46,203 nt of DNA from Methylomicrobium sp. Lineage in GTDB: Bacteria; Pseudomonadota; Gammaproteobacteria; Methylococcales; Methylomonadaceae. A model generated the notes under the pieces. It did not search any database, was not told the origin of the DNA, and worked only from the letters and a program-made list of their open reading frames with translations. The stretch covers positions 1 to 46,203 of the forward strand of contig JAGXSU010000001.1 of NCBI GenBank assembly GCA_018333785.1. Direction: 5' to 3'. Shown here in pieces: positions 17,151 through 25,952 of the stretch. The translations under genes and the position numbers were made by a program. How positions within the stretch are numbered: position 1 is the stretch's first letter; each line of letters opens with the position of its first letter.

Positions 17151-17759
17151 GGAACTAAAAAATATCCTTATTGTCTTAACTTGTGTTTTAAGTAACCGAG
17201 TTAAATATTCCCAATCTCTTGAAAATTAAGACATAATCCTGTGTCTGGTAAACTCAGTTTTCGCGCTTGTTTTTAACTCAAAAAATAGTGATCTCAAGGC
17301 AGGGGCAACAACTTTTCAAATTACAGATAAAGCCTGATTTTTTAATCGATATATAGGTCATATCTGAATAGAAATAATGCACTAACGCTTTATCCCCTGC
17401 GTATTATTCAGCCCCCTCTTTCGTTTAAAGTTTCCTTGAAATCCCCTCAAATTTCCATAAAACCAATATCAAAATAAGCTCAAATAACATCGATGATTGT
17501 TTGCGAGATGTTTAAAATTATGACGTGTGGGTGGTGACGAGCTGTTTGTTCGGAAACAAAGGATATGCATCAAGAATGATGGGTAACTAATTGATTTTTT
17601 TTGGATGCTGAGATGTTGCGTTAAATATCTTTGCACTCTATATTCATTGATGAAAGTCATTGATTGCCAAATTCCGAAATGACTTTCACACTAACCAATA
17701 AGGGATTTAATATTTTCTATCGTTTATAATTTGCTAAATTCACAGTTCTGGTAGTCAAT
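17151..17759. other. AT-rich region between the riboswitch and gspE
   Basis: About 610 bp without a supported gene, separating divergent transcription of the PEP-CTERM gene and the gsp operon. It is strongly AT-rich. A TATAAT at 17725-17730 lies 29 bp before the gspE start, but there is no matching TTGACA at normal spacing, so a promoter there is only a guess. The size leaves room for regulatory sites on both sides. Confidence 0.45.
17725..17730 (+). promoter_or_regulatory. Possible -10 element of the gsp operon
   Basis: A perfect TATAAT hexamer lies upstream of gspE. The region 16-18 bp before it (AGGGATTT) does not resemble a sigma-70 -35 box, so an activator or another sigma factor would be needed if it is used. 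Confidence 0.25.
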
Positions 17760-19472
17760 ATGGATTATTCAACCGCAAAGCTAGCTCCGGAATATCACAG
17801 CTTTTTAAGCCACTTGCAGTACCTTGAAAAATTGACCGATGCAGAGTTAAAAAAAGTGGATCGGGTCATGCAGTCTACTGTTGTCGAAACCTTACCGCAT
17901 CTGCTGATCAAGTTGGGCATTTGTTCCGAATCTGATATCGCTGAGGCGTTTGTTGCGACACACCCCATGGAAAAAGTCCGCGGGGAAGACTATCCGCTTG
18001 AAACGCCTTTGCCCGATAATGTGTCGCTTCGATTTCTCAAGCAATACCATGTCATCGGTTTAAGCAAGGACGATGAGCAAATTCAGGTCGCCGTTATGGA
18101 TCCTGAAAATCATTTTGTGCTCGATGCTTTGCAACTGGCGACTGGAAAAAATATTGCTGCCAAAATCGGGCTGATGTCTGAAATTGATGCGGCACTGGAA
18201 ATGCAATACGGTGAAGGTAAGTCCCAGATGGACAAACTCGTCTCGAATCTCGAGTCGGATGAGATTGGCGAGGAAGATCTTGAGCATTTGAAGGACATGG
18301 CCAGCGAGGCGCCGGTTATTAAGATGGTCAATCTGATCATGCAACGGGCGATTGAAAGCCGGGCATCTGATATTCATATCGAACCCTTCGAACAACGCCT
18401 GAAAGTACGCTTGCGGATTGACGGTGTTCTGCAGAATATCGATGCGCCACCGGTTACGTCAACCGCTGCCGTGTTGTCCAGAATCAAAATCATGGCCAAG
18501 TTGAATATCGCCGAACGGCGCTTGCCCCAGGACGGGCGTATTAAACTGCAAATGCTGGGTAAAGAACTGGATCTGCGTGTTTCTACGATTCCGACTTTAT
18601 ACGGCGAGAGTGTCGTCATCCGCTTATTGGATAAGGAAGCGACTGTTCTTGATTTTACCGCCCTTGGCTTTGTGGGTAAGCATTATCAAAAATTTCTGGA
18701 CGTATTGGCCCAGCCGCACGGCATTATTTTGATTACCGGCCCTACCGGTAGCGGTAAATCGACGACCTTGTATACGGCGCTCAAGCAACTCAACACTGCC
18801 GAACGTAAAATCATCACGGTCGAAGATCCGGTTGAGTATCAATTGGAAGGCATTAATCAAATTCAAGCCAAACCTCAAATAGGGCTCAATTTCGCCACAG
18901 CATTGCGTTCCATTGTGCGGCAAGATCCGGATGTCATTATGATCGGTGAAATGCGCGATATCGAAACCGCCAAAATAGCCGTTCAATCGGCGTTGACCGG
19001 ACATTTGGTGTTGTCGACGCTGCATACCAACGATGCGGCCGGCGGCGTTACGCGGTTGCTCGATATGGGCATGGAAGAATATTTGCTTAGCTCGACGGTT
19101 AATGGCATTTTGGCCCAGCGCCTGGTCAGAAAGTTATGCCCTCACTGTAAGGAAAGTTATACCGTTGAGTCCAGTGTGGCTGAAGAATTGAAGTTGCGGA
19201 AATTTCAACCTGAAGGGGAATTGAAATTTTATAAAGCCGTCGGTTGTAATGCCTGCAATGGCCTGGGGTATCGCGGGCGAATGGCGATAATTGAGTTTCT
19301 GGTCATGAGCGATGCGTTGCGCAGATTAATCATGACCCATGCGGAGGCCGGTGAGATTCATCGGCTTGCCATAGAAGAAGGCATGCATACCATGTATGAC
19401 GATGGTTTGGTAAAGGCCTTGCAAGGGTCGACCACGCTTGAAGAAGTTTTGCGCGTCACCACTGAATCCTGA
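17760..19472 (+). CDS. gspE: Type II secretion ATPase GspE
   Basis: The hexameric cytoplasmic ATPase that drives type II secretion. It is 570 residues long with an N-terminal T2SSE_N-type domain (about 1-140). The ATPase core has the P-loop GPTGSGKS at 327-334, the Walker B region DPDVIMIGEMRD from 389, and the His-box region STLHTNDAAGG. The zinc-binding tetracysteine is complete, with C460 and C463 (CPHC) and C496 and C499 (CNAC), which distinguishes GspE from many PilB or PilT forms. It is the first gene of an E-F-G-H-I-J-K-L-M-N-D operon, the order of Xanthomonas xps. Its stop overlaps the gspF start (TGATG). No strong ribosome site precedes the ATG. Confidence 0.95.
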   Translation: MDYSTAKLAPEYHSFLSHLQYLEKLTDAELKKVDRVMQSTVVETLPHLLIKLGICSESDIAEAFVATHPMEKVRGEDYPLETPLPDNVSLRFLKQYHVIGLSKDDEQIQVAVMDPENHFVLDALQLATGKNIAAKIGLMSEIDAALEMQYGEGKSQMDKLVSNLESDEIGEEDLEHLKDMASEAPVIKMVNLIMQRAIESRASDIHIEPFEQRLKVRLRIDGVLQNIDAPPVTSTAAVLSRIKIMAKLNIAERRLPQDGRIKLQMLGKELDLRVSTIPTLYGESVVIRLLDKEATVLDFTALGFVGKHYQKFLDVLAQPHGIILITGPTGSGKSTTLYTALKQLNTAERKIITVEDPVEYQLEGINQIQAKPQIGLNFATALRSIVRQDPDVIMIGEMRDIETAKIAVQSALTGHLVLSTLHTNDAAGGVTRLLDMGMEEYLLSSTVNGILAQRLVRKLCPHCKESYTVESSVAEELKLRKFQPEGELKFYKAVGCNACNGLGYRGRMAIIEFLVMSDALRRLIMTHAEAGEIHRLAIEEGMHTMYDDGLVKALQGSTTLEEVLRVTTES

Positions 19473-20689
19473 TGGCGTTATTTGCCTATAAAGTCGTTAA
19501 CAGTAGCGGCGAATTGGAAGAGGGATTGCGCGAAGCGCTTGATGAATCAGCTTTGATCGCTGAGTTACAAGCCGAAGGGCTTATGCCGATAAAAGTCTCG
19601 CCTTCGCGGGGCAGGACTTTTCTGGGCATACATTTGGGAGCCAAGCAGCTTCGTTTGTCGCAAAAGGAAATTTTGCTGGTTACCGGCGAATTGGCGACCT
19701 TGTTGGATTCAGGGCTTCCTCTCGATAAGTCACTGTCGGTTTTGATCGAGTTGACTGTAGAAAATGAGAAATTGACCAAGCTGCTGACTCGTGTGTTGGA
19801 TAAAGTCAAAGGCGGATCAACTCTAGCCGATGCCTTACAGAGTCAGGCGGGCGTTTTTTCGAAATTTTACATTAACATGATTAGAGCAGGTGAGGCGGGA
19901 GGCAGCCTTGGCAGTGTCTTGGTTCGCTTGTCCGAATATCTTGAACGCTCACGAGAACTCAAGGATACCGTCAGTACGGCATTGATTTATCCGGTCATAT
20001 TAATGATCATGTCCTTTGCATCCCTGTTTGTGATGTTGACCTTCGTGGTGCCTCAATTTACCGAAATGTTTGAAAGTGCGGGGCAGGCTTTGCCGGTACC
20101 CACCCAGATTGTTGTGGGTTTGGCCAATTGGCTGCAAAGTTATTGGTGGCTATTGATGCTCGTTATATTGACTATCTATGTCTTCATGAGCTATCAATTG
20201 TCAGATCCTGTTTCACGTAAGGCCTGGGATGCGCGTTTTCTTAAAATGCCGTTAGCCGGAAATATCATCCTCAATATGGAAACGGCCAATATTACCCGCA
20301 CCCTGGGAACGCTTCTTGGGAATGGTGTGTCTATTATCAGTGCATTGACGATCGTACGCGAAACGGTTTCCAACCTGACGCTTGTTGATGCGGTAAGAGA
20401 TGCGGAAGAGCAGCTTAAACAGGGGCGGCATATGTCCGATGCTTTACTTGATAAGGCGGTTCTACCTAAAATGGCGATGCAAATGATTCGTATGGGAGAG
20501 GAAACCGGGCGCCTGGAAGAAATGCTGCTTCGAGTTGCCACCATTTACGATAAACAGCTTAAAGTGTCGATACAGCGCATGCTGGCATTGTTGGAACCGG
20601 TATTGATCATCACGTTGGGATTAATGATCGCAGGCATTATTGTGTCGATCTTGTTAGCTATTTTGAGTGTTAATGATTTGGCTTTTTAG
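19472..20689 (+). CDS. gspF: Type II secretion inner-membrane platform protein GspF
   Basis: The polytopic platform protein that links the GspE motor to pseudopilus assembly in the inner membrane. The 405 residues hold two T2SSF domains (about 70-195 and 270-395). Helices are visible near residues 168-192 (VSTALIYPVILMIM region), 220-240 and at the C-terminus. The conserved GE-x-G-x-L signatures appear twice, as AGEAGGSLG and MGEETGRLEEML. It starts within the gspE stop codon, so translation is coupled, and it is followed nine bases later by gspG. Confidence 0.95.
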   Translation: MALFAYKVVNSSGELEEGLREALDESALIAELQAEGLMPIKVSPSRGRTFLGIHLGAKQLRLSQKEILLVTGELATLLDSGLPLDKSLSVLIELTVENEKLTKLLTRVLDKVKGGSTLADALQSQAGVFSKFYINMIRAGEAGGSLGSVLVRLSEYLERSRELKDTVSTALIYPVILMIMSFASLFVMLTFVVPQFTEMFESAGQALPVPTQIVVGLANWLQSYWWLLMLVILTIYVFMSYQLSDPVSRKAWDARFLKMPLAGNIILNMETANITRTLGTLLGNGVSIISALTIVRETVSNLTLVDAVRDAEEQLKQGRHMSDALLDKAVLPKMAMQMIRMGEETGRLEEMLLRVATIYDKQLKVSIQRMLALLEPVLIITLGLMIAGIIVSILLAILSVNDLAF

Positions 20690-20698
20690 GAAAAAACG

Positions 20699-21121
20699 AT
20701 GAAACAACCGAAAATGAACAGTGGTTTTACCTTGCTCGAATTACTCGTTGTGTTAGGTATTATCGCTATGTTGGCCGGCATTGTAGGCCCGCAGGTCATG
20801 AAGCATATGGGTGCTTCAAAAACCAAAGCCGCCAAAGTTCAGATTGAGGGGCTTGCCTCTTCGCTTGATATGTACAAACTGGATGTTGGTCGCTATCCTT
20901 CGGCCGAACAGGGGTTGGCTGCACTGATAGAGAAGCCGTCCGATGTGGAGCGCTGGAATGGTCCCTACCTCCGTAAATCAAAAGTGCCGGTCGATCCCTG
21001 GCAACAACCTTATCAATATAAATTTCCCGGCGAACACGGCAATTTCGATTTGTTTTCGCTGGGCGCTGATCTAAAAGAAGGAGGAGAGGGCGAAGATCAG
21101 GATGTTGTCAGCTGGCAATAA
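20699..21121 (+). CDS. gspG: Major pseudopilin GspG
   Basis: Main subunit of the type II pseudopilus. The prepilin peptidase site is G9-F10, with the required Glu at +5 (E14) in FTLLELLVVLGIIAML. The soluble domain carries RYPSAEQGLAAL, RWNGPYLRK and the GADLKEGGEGEDQD calcium-site region at the C-terminus, characteristic of GspG. Length of 140 residues is normal. The signal would be cut by a PilD/GspO peptidase, which is not encoded here. An AT-rich hairpin follows the stop codon directly. Confidence 0.96.
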   Translation: MKQPKMNSGFTLLELLVVLGIIAMLAGIVGPQVMKHMGASKTKAAKVQIEGLASSLDMYKLDVGRYPSAEQGLAALIEKPSDVERWNGPYLRKSKVPVDPWQQPYQYKFPGEHGNFDLFSLGADLKEGGEGEDQDVVSWQ

Positions 21122-21139
21122 CAAAAACTTATGTTTTTG
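21122..21139 (+). other. Small AT-rich hairpin after gspG
   Basis: CAAAAAC / GTTTTTG with a 4-nt loop begins at the base after the gspG stop codon. The stem is weak but perfect. gspG product is needed in excess over the minor pseudopilins, so a partial terminator or 3'-end stabiliser here would make sense, but the sequence alone does not prove it. Confidence 0.3.
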
Positions 21140-21174
21140 CCCTGCCACTAATCAACTCTTCAGGTTATTGAATT

Positions 21175-21639
21175 GTGCCGCCGAAAATCAGAACGACCAA
21201 GGGAAACCGGGGTTTTACTTTAATTGAATTATCGGTGGTGCTATTTGTTATGGCGCTGGCTTTTGGCGCGGTAGGCATCTCGCTCTCCTCCGGTAATGAT
21301 GCAACCACGATAAAAAGTGCCGCAAGAGACATGATTTCTGCTCTGCGTTATGCCAGAGGTCAGGCTTTGATGCTGGGAGACGAGACGACGGTGACCATCG
21401 ACTTTGCCGAAAACACTTATCAGATCAGTACGCGGGATAAAATTTATCACATACCCAAAAAAATCCATGTGACATTAGTAACGGCGCAAAGTGAATTTAG
21501 CGGAGAGGGCCAAGCCAATATCCGCTTTTTTGGCGATGGTTCATCGACTGGCGGCAGGGTTACCCTGGAGTTGGATCAGTGGGTCTGGCGCATCAATATC
21601 AATTGGTTGACAGGCTTGATCGATCTCCCCGATGCCTAA
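21175..21639 (+). CDS. gspH: Minor pseudopilin GspH
   Basis: Minor pseudopilin of the tip complex or shaft. The GTG start is used because no ATG precedes the processing site in frame. Cleavage is expected at G13-F14, with E18 at +5 in FTLIELSVVLFVMALAFG. The rest fits GspH/FimT: SAARDMISALRYARGQALM and the C-terminal beta-rich part. It follows gspG after 53 bp, the largest gap among the pseudopilin genes, and overlaps gspI by eight bases. Confidence 0.9.
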   Translation: MPPKIRTTKGNRGFTLIELSVVLFVMALAFGAVGISLSSGNDATTIKSAARDMISALRYARGQALMLGDETTVTIDFAENTYQISTRDKIYHIPKKIHVTLVTAQSEFSGEGQANIRFFGDGSSTGGRVTLELDQWVWRININWLTGLIDLPDA

Positions 21640-22042
21640 TCAGCGGGGTTTTTCGTTAATGGAAATTCTGGTGGCCTTCGCTATTATGGCGTTGGCTTTG
21701 GGTATTTTGCTGAGAATTTTTTCCGGTGGCGTCAATACCGCGATCGTTGCCGATGATTACACAACAGCGGTTCAATTGGCCGAGTCCCTGATGGCCAGAA
21801 TCGGCGTGGAAACCCCGATGCAACCCGGTCAGATGTCAGGTATCGAATTCGATCGCTATGTCTGGCAAGTTAATGTGAGCCTGGCTGATGTCCAATTGGA
21901 AGCAACCGAAGACAATGCGAATGTGCCCCAGCTTTTAAGAATCGGTGTCAGCGTCAGTTGGGGTGAAGAAAATTCTGAGCCGCGGGTGTTTGAATTAAAT
22001 ACCTTGCGTCTGGTTCGAAACGAAGCGCCGCCCGGAACCTAG
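21632..22042 (+). CDS. gspI: Minor pseudopilin GspI
   Basis: Minor pseudopilin that nucleates the tip complex with GspJ and GspK. Processing is expected at G6-F7, with the +5 Glu in FSLMEILVAFAIMALALG. The 136-residue length and the ADDYTTAVQLAESLMARIG segment fit the GspI family. It begins eight bases inside gspH, and gspJ starts two bases after its stop. Confidence 0.92.
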   Translation: MPNQRGFSLMEILVAFAIMALALGILLRIFSGGVNTAIVADDYTTAVQLAESLMARIGVETPMQPGQMSGIEFDRYVWQVNVSLADVQLEATEDNANVPQLLRIGVSVSWGEENSEPRVFELNTLRLVRNEAPPGT

Positions 22043-22044
22043 CC

Positions 22045-22710
22045 ATGTTCCGTTCTTGTCGGCAAAAAGGTTTTACTCTGATCGAAATCATGATGGCCAT
22101 GACGCTTTTGAGCATCATGATGGTTTTGTTGTTCGGTGCCCTCAGAATCAGCGCCCAAAGCTGGGAGGCAGGAGAAGGTAAAGTAGCCCAGGTTAATGAA
22201 ACAGCCATGGTCTATCAGTTTTTTCGCAGGCATTTAGCCGTTGTGCAGCCGCTGTGGCAAGATTTTTCAGAGGACGAAGAAAGAGTTTTTTCGTTTATTG
22301 GTAAAGCGGAGAGTGTTCAATTTGTTTCGCCATTGCCGGCAAGTGCCGCTCGACCTGGCTTGCAAGTGTTCACTGTGTTTTTACAACAGGAAAATGGTGA
22401 TAACGTTCTTAAAGTTGCGATCAAGCCGTTTTTTCCCAGTTCGGACGACGAGTCCTGGCAAGACGAAGACGTGGTTATCCTCACGGATATCAGGTTATTT
22501 CAGATCAGCTATTTCGACTCAGATCCTCTTTCTGAATCCGGAGGGTGGCAGCAGGAGTGGGTCGATAAAGAAACGTTGCCGAGTTTGATCAAAATCAGAA
22601 TTGCGCGTAATAACGAGTTGTATTGGCCGGATATGGTCATACCGATCAAACTGAGTGCTGCCGAGAGTAATCCCGGGTTCTCGGCTGATTCTGAAGGGGA
22701 TATCGATTGA
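22045..22710 (+). CDS. gspJ: Minor pseudopilin GspJ
   Basis: Minor pseudopilin of the tip trimer. Processing is expected at G9-F10, with the +5 Glu in FTLIEIMMAMTLLSIMM. The SAQSWEAGE and FFRRHL segments that follow are typical of GspJ. The C-terminal domain is beta-rich. Its stop codon overlaps the gspK start (TGATG). Confidence 0.92.
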   Translation: MFRSCRQKGFTLIEIMMAMTLLSIMMVLLFGALRISAQSWEAGEGKVAQVNETAMVYQFFRRHLAVVQPLWQDFSEDEERVFSFIGKAESVQFVSPLPASAARPGLQVFTVFLQQENGDNVLKVAIKPFFPSSDDESWQDEDVVILTDIRLFQISYFDSDPLSESGGWQQEWVDKETLPSLIKIRIARNNELYWPDMVIPIKLSAAESNPGFSADSEGDID

Positions 22711-23648
22711 TGCGGCAAAAGGGTATTGCATTGGTGTTAGTGCTCTGGATAGTGACACTTTTGTCTATTATGGCGGGAAGTTTCGCCCTCAGTATGCGCA
22801 GGGAATCGGCTATAATGTTTGGACTTAAGAGTGTTGCGCAGGCTCAAGCCTATGCTGAAGCCGGAGTCGCGATGGCTCAAATGATGATGCTCCAGAATGA
22901 TCCCTTGAAACGTTGGCAAGCGGACGGACAAATCTATGAATTCAGATTTGATAGGGCTCTAATACGGGTGCAAATGCTGGCCGAGACTGGTAAGGTCGAT
23001 CTTAACCAGGCGGACTTGACCTTGTTGCAAAGGCTGTTGAGTCAGGCGCCCATAGAGACCGACAAGCAAACCGGAATTGCCGATGCTATTGTCGATTGGC
23101 GCGATAAGGACGATACGGCGCGTGAAGAAGGTGCGGAGAAAAGTGAATATAAGAAGGCGGGGTTGAAATACGTTCCCCGCAACGAAGCCTTTCAATCACT
23201 GGAAGAACTGCAGCTGGTTTTAGGTATGGATTCCGGATTATACGACTGGCTTGAGCCGTTTATAACCATTCACTCCGGAAAATCCGGCGTCGATTTGAAA
23301 AAAGCCTCGGCTGAATTGAAATTAATTTTGGAAGACGAGAGCGAACAACGTTTCAAAACCGAAATGAGAAAAACGCCGGCCGCATCGGTTCCTGTTACCC
23401 CGATGGATGAGCAACCGGATGATGATTTTGACATGCCTGAAACCGGCGACGAGCAGGATAACAGCAGTACTACTACAGACACGTTGACGATCGTTTCGGA
23501 AGCAATGGTCGATGAAGAAATCACAGCAACTGTTCATGCTTTGGTTAAACGAGTGGATGAAGGAGGCGCGCCTTTTTCTATCATTCAATGGCGGCCCAAA
23601 TATTCCAAAGCGCGCAGTTTATTTGCAGTCGAAATGGAAAATTATTAA
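22710..23648 (+). CDS. gspK: Minor pseudopilin GspK
   Basis: Large minor pseudopilin that caps the pseudopilus. The mature N-terminus starts after G5 (MRQKG-IALVLVLWIV) and lacks the +5 Glu, as is normal for GspK. The large alpha-domain inserted after the hydrophobic helix contains TGKVDLNQAD, IADAIVDWRDKDD and YVPRNEAFQSLEEL, all standard. A TTG one codon upstream is in frame, but the ATG in TGATG is preferred. An acidic, Ser/Thr-rich linker near residues 225-255 precedes the C-terminal part and looks species-specific. Confidence 0.92.
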   Translation: MRQKGIALVLVLWIVTLLSIMAGSFALSMRRESAIMFGLKSVAQAQAYAEAGVAMAQMMMLQNDPLKRWQADGQIYEFRFDRALIRVQMLAETGKVDLNQADLTLLQRLLSQAPIETDKQTGIADAIVDWRDKDDTAREEGAEKSEYKKAGLKYVPRNEAFQSLEELQLVLGMDSGLYDWLEPFITIHSGKSGVDLKKASAELKLILEDESEQRFKTEMRKTPAASVPVTPMDEQPDDDFDMPETGDEQDNSSTTTDTLTIVSEAMVDEEITATVHALVKRVDEGGAPFSIIQWRPKYSKARSLFAVEMENY

Positions 23649-23659
23649 AGACATTACAC

Positions 23660-24760
23660 ATGCTGAATCTTGATGCAAACATCGATCTGGATGTAAAAAA
23701 GTTTTTTCGCTGGTGGGGCGGAGAGCTTCTGCACATTCTGCCTGATCCTCTCAAACAGATTCTGGATCAACAGCAGGGACACCTTGTTTTAAGGCCCTAT
23801 CCCACGCTGTTCCGCGTGTCTTATGAACAAGGCGATGCTTGCGAAGACCTCGGCGAATTTAGCAGAGATGCAGCGGGCATTGAGCAGATCAAAAATCTTT
23901 TGTTAAATGACAGCCGCTTTGAAAACGCCAATATGGTCTTTCGGCTGACCGACTTGGACGCAGTGAGTAAAGAGTTCGCATTCCCTCTGGCGGCGGCAGA
24001 AAATTTGCAACAAGTCATCGCTTACGAACTGGATCGCTTTACGCCTTTCAATAAGGATCAAGTCTATTTTGCTATCAAGTTGTTGGAAAAAAATAAGCAA
24101 ACTGGCCTCGTCCGCCTCATATTGGTGTTATCTCCCAGGGAAAAAGTGGATGCCCTAATTGAGGAGTTAAATCCTTTAAATATTCGGCCTTCCTTGATCG
24201 ATTATGATCCGGTCAGCAACGACCGTGAGTCGAATCCAGCCTATTACAATCTCCTGCCGGAAGATCACCGGGAAAAAAAGGTAGAATGGCAAAACTATAT
24301 CCATGGCAGTTTAACCGCCTTATTTTTTATATTATTGACCGTGTTTCTGGTTTTACCGCTTTGGCTTGAAAATCAGGCTGTCAGCAAGCTGCGTGAAGAA
24401 ATTGCAGTCATAGAAAAAGAAGCCACCGTTGTTGACAGGCTCCAGGCAGAAATCGATACCACGATTGCCCAGACTAAACAATTGATAGCTAAAAAGGAAC
24501 AATCACCTTCAGTGGTTACCCTGCTTAATTCGCTCAGTGCCTTGATAAAAGACGATACCTGGCTGAACTATTTGAAATATTCCGAAGGACAGCTTCAAAT
24601 TCAGGGTCAATCACCGGCGGCATCGGCATTAATTGCAATATTGGAAGGGTCGGATTTATTTGCTAACGCCCGTTTTGTTTCACCCGTCACACAAGACAGG
24701 ATGACGGGTTTAGAGCGTTTTCAACTCACGGTAGATGTAAAACCCAGGAGCAGTGATTGA
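23660..24760 (+). CDS. gspL: Type II secretion protein GspL (PilM/PilN-like)
   Basis: Inner-membrane component that ties GspE to GspM. The start is ATG 23660, 11 bp after the gspK stop. An earlier in-frame ATG at 23588 lies inside gspK and would add 24 residues without family character. The cytoplasmic part (about 1-210) is an actin-like PilM-type domain with FPLAAAENLQQVIAYELDRFTPF. One membrane helix follows near residues 215-237, then a coiled-coil and a periplasmic PilN-like domain (KDDTWLNYLKYSEGQLQIQG). This is the XpsL arrangement. It overlaps gspM by four bases. Confidence 0.85.
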   Translation: MLNLDANIDLDVKKFFRWWGGELLHILPDPLKQILDQQQGHLVLRPYPTLFRVSYEQGDACEDLGEFSRDAAGIEQIKNLLLNDSRFENANMVFRLTDLDAVSKEFAFPLAAAENLQQVIAYELDRFTPFNKDQVYFAIKLLEKNKQTGLVRLILVLSPREKVDALIEELNPLNIRPSLIDYDPVSNDRESNPAYYNLLPEDHREKKVEWQNYIHGSLTALFFILLTVFLVLPLWLENQAVSKLREEIAVIEKEATVVDRLQAEIDTTIAQTKQLIAKKEQSPSVVTLLNSLSALIKDDTWLNYLKYSEGQLQIQGQSPAASALIAILEGSDLFANARFVSPVTQDRMTGLERFQLTVDVKPRSSD

Positions 24761-25344
24761 TAAAGCTCATCAATAAATACCCTCCGCAACGATGGTTTGC
24801 AGTAGGGCTGCTGATTGCCGTTATTCTGATGGTTATCGGCTTTTTAATAGTGCCGCTGGTCAACGAGGCATTGGACTTGCGCGATGAAAAAAACGAGTTG
24901 TTGTTTCGTTTGGAGCGCTACCAACGGGTTATCGCTAAAAAAGAAGCCGTCATTGCGAATATTGATAGCATCAAGGAGGCTGACAGTACGCAGAACTATT
25001 TCAGCAGCCAGGGAACAGAAGCGTTGGCATCCGCTGATTTGCAACAATTTATCAAAACGGCAATTGCCAATGGCGGAGGCCAGTTGACCAGTACTCAGGT
25101 ATTGCCCAGCAAAATTGAAGGTGAATTTACCCGTATAGCCGTCAAAGTCAGAATGAACGGAGATATAGAAACCTTGCGTTCCGTTTTGTTTCAAATTGAA
25201 TCGTCAATCCCCTTATTTGTCATTGACGACCTTGATATTCGTCCTGAACGCGGCATACGCAACCGGATAACCCGTAAAATTGAGCCCAGCAACAAGTTGA
25301 ACATCAGTTTTCAGGCCTCCAGTTTTATGGGGAAAGAAAAATGA
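24757..25344 (+). CDS. gspM: Type II secretion protein GspM (subtype b)
   Basis: Bitopic inner-membrane protein that stabilises GspL. TTG 24757 is taken as start because AGGAG lies six bases upstream (24746-24750) and the codon overlaps the gspL stop (TTGA). One helix spans about residues 14-36. A coiled-coil (ALDLRDEKNELLFRLERYQR) and a ferredoxin-like periplasmic domain follow, as in T2SSM_b proteins. It overlaps the next gene by four bases. Confidence 0.85.
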   Translation: MIKLINKYPPQRWFAVGLLIAVILMVIGFLIVPLVNEALDLRDEKNELLFRLERYQRVIAKKEAVIANIDSIKEADSTQNYFSSQGTEALASADLQQFIKTAIANGGGQLTSTQVLPSKIEGEFTRIAVKVRMNGDIETLRSVLFQIESSIPLFVIDDLDIRPERGIRNRITRKIEPSNKLNISFQASSFMGKEK

Positions 25345-25952
25345 TCAACGTTGGGCTAATCAAATTACAGGCCGGTGCTTGCGCCCTTCTTCTGGTGTTG
25401 ATCGCCGGAGAATGGTGGTATTGGGCATCTTCAAGCGATGAAGTGGAACCCGATGGAGCCGTCGTTAGTCCCGCTTACGTTGAGCAGGCGTTCCCGGAGT
25501 TAAAACTTGATCAGCAGACTGAAGACAGTTACGTCGATTTGGTCAGCAGGCCTTTATTTATTGAAGGCAGACGTCCTGTGCCGGAGGCAGATACTGATAA
25601 TTCTCCGAATGCCATGAGCTCGGAAGTATTGGAATGGGAATTGACAGGGGTTTATACCACCCGACAAAAACAGAGCGTATTGCTGCGCCGGATCAAAATT
25701 CAGCCTAATCAGAAAAGCCATATTAAAATTTCCAAAGACCAGGAAGTGGACGGTTGGAAGTTGACTCAAATATTGCCGGATAAAGCTGTGCTTGAGCGCG
25801 GCGGCGAAACAACAGAATTGATCTTGCGAAAGCCCAAATTGAAAGAGCTGCCCAAAACCAGACAGGCCCCACCACAGATGCCTCAGACACCTGAAATGCC
25901 GCCTGATGCCGGTCAAAGTGAACCTATTCCAGAAGAAAATCTTACCCAATGA
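25341..25952 (+). CDS. xpsN: GspC-like inner-membrane connector (XpsN type)
   Basis: A bitopic protein taking the GspC place between the inner-membrane platform and the secretin. One helix lies near residues 10-30. The periplasmic part has DLVSRPLFIEGRRP followed by an HR-like domain (LEWELTGVYTT, KISKDQEVDGWKLTQILPDKAV, RGGETTELIL), and the C-terminus is Pro/Gln-rich and unstructured. No PDZ domain follows. Xanthomonas xpsN sits at the same position between xpsM and xpsD, which supports the assignment; gspC or gspN are alternative labels. It overlaps gspD by four bases. Confidence 0.75.
   Translation: MINVGLIKLQAGACALLLVLIAGEWWYWASSSDEVEPDGAVVSPAYVEQAFPELKLDQQTEDSYVDLVSRPLFIEGRRPVPEADTDNSPNAMSSEVLEWELTGVYTTRQKQSVLLRRIKIQPNQKSHIKISKDQEVDGWKLTQILPDKAVLERGGETTELILRKPKLKELPKTRQAPPQMPQTPEMPPDAGQSEPIPEENLTQ

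Noticed and set aside
17469-17660. 63-codon minus-strand frame in the AT-rich gap before gspE
   Set aside because: No ribosome site or domain; composition is as expected for random AT-rich DNA.
17772-17800. GCAAAGCTAGCTCCGG resembling part of a GEMM riboswitch core at the gspE start
   Set aside because: It lies inside the gspE coding sequence and lacks the flanking helices and the GACGCAAAGCC block. Coincidental match.
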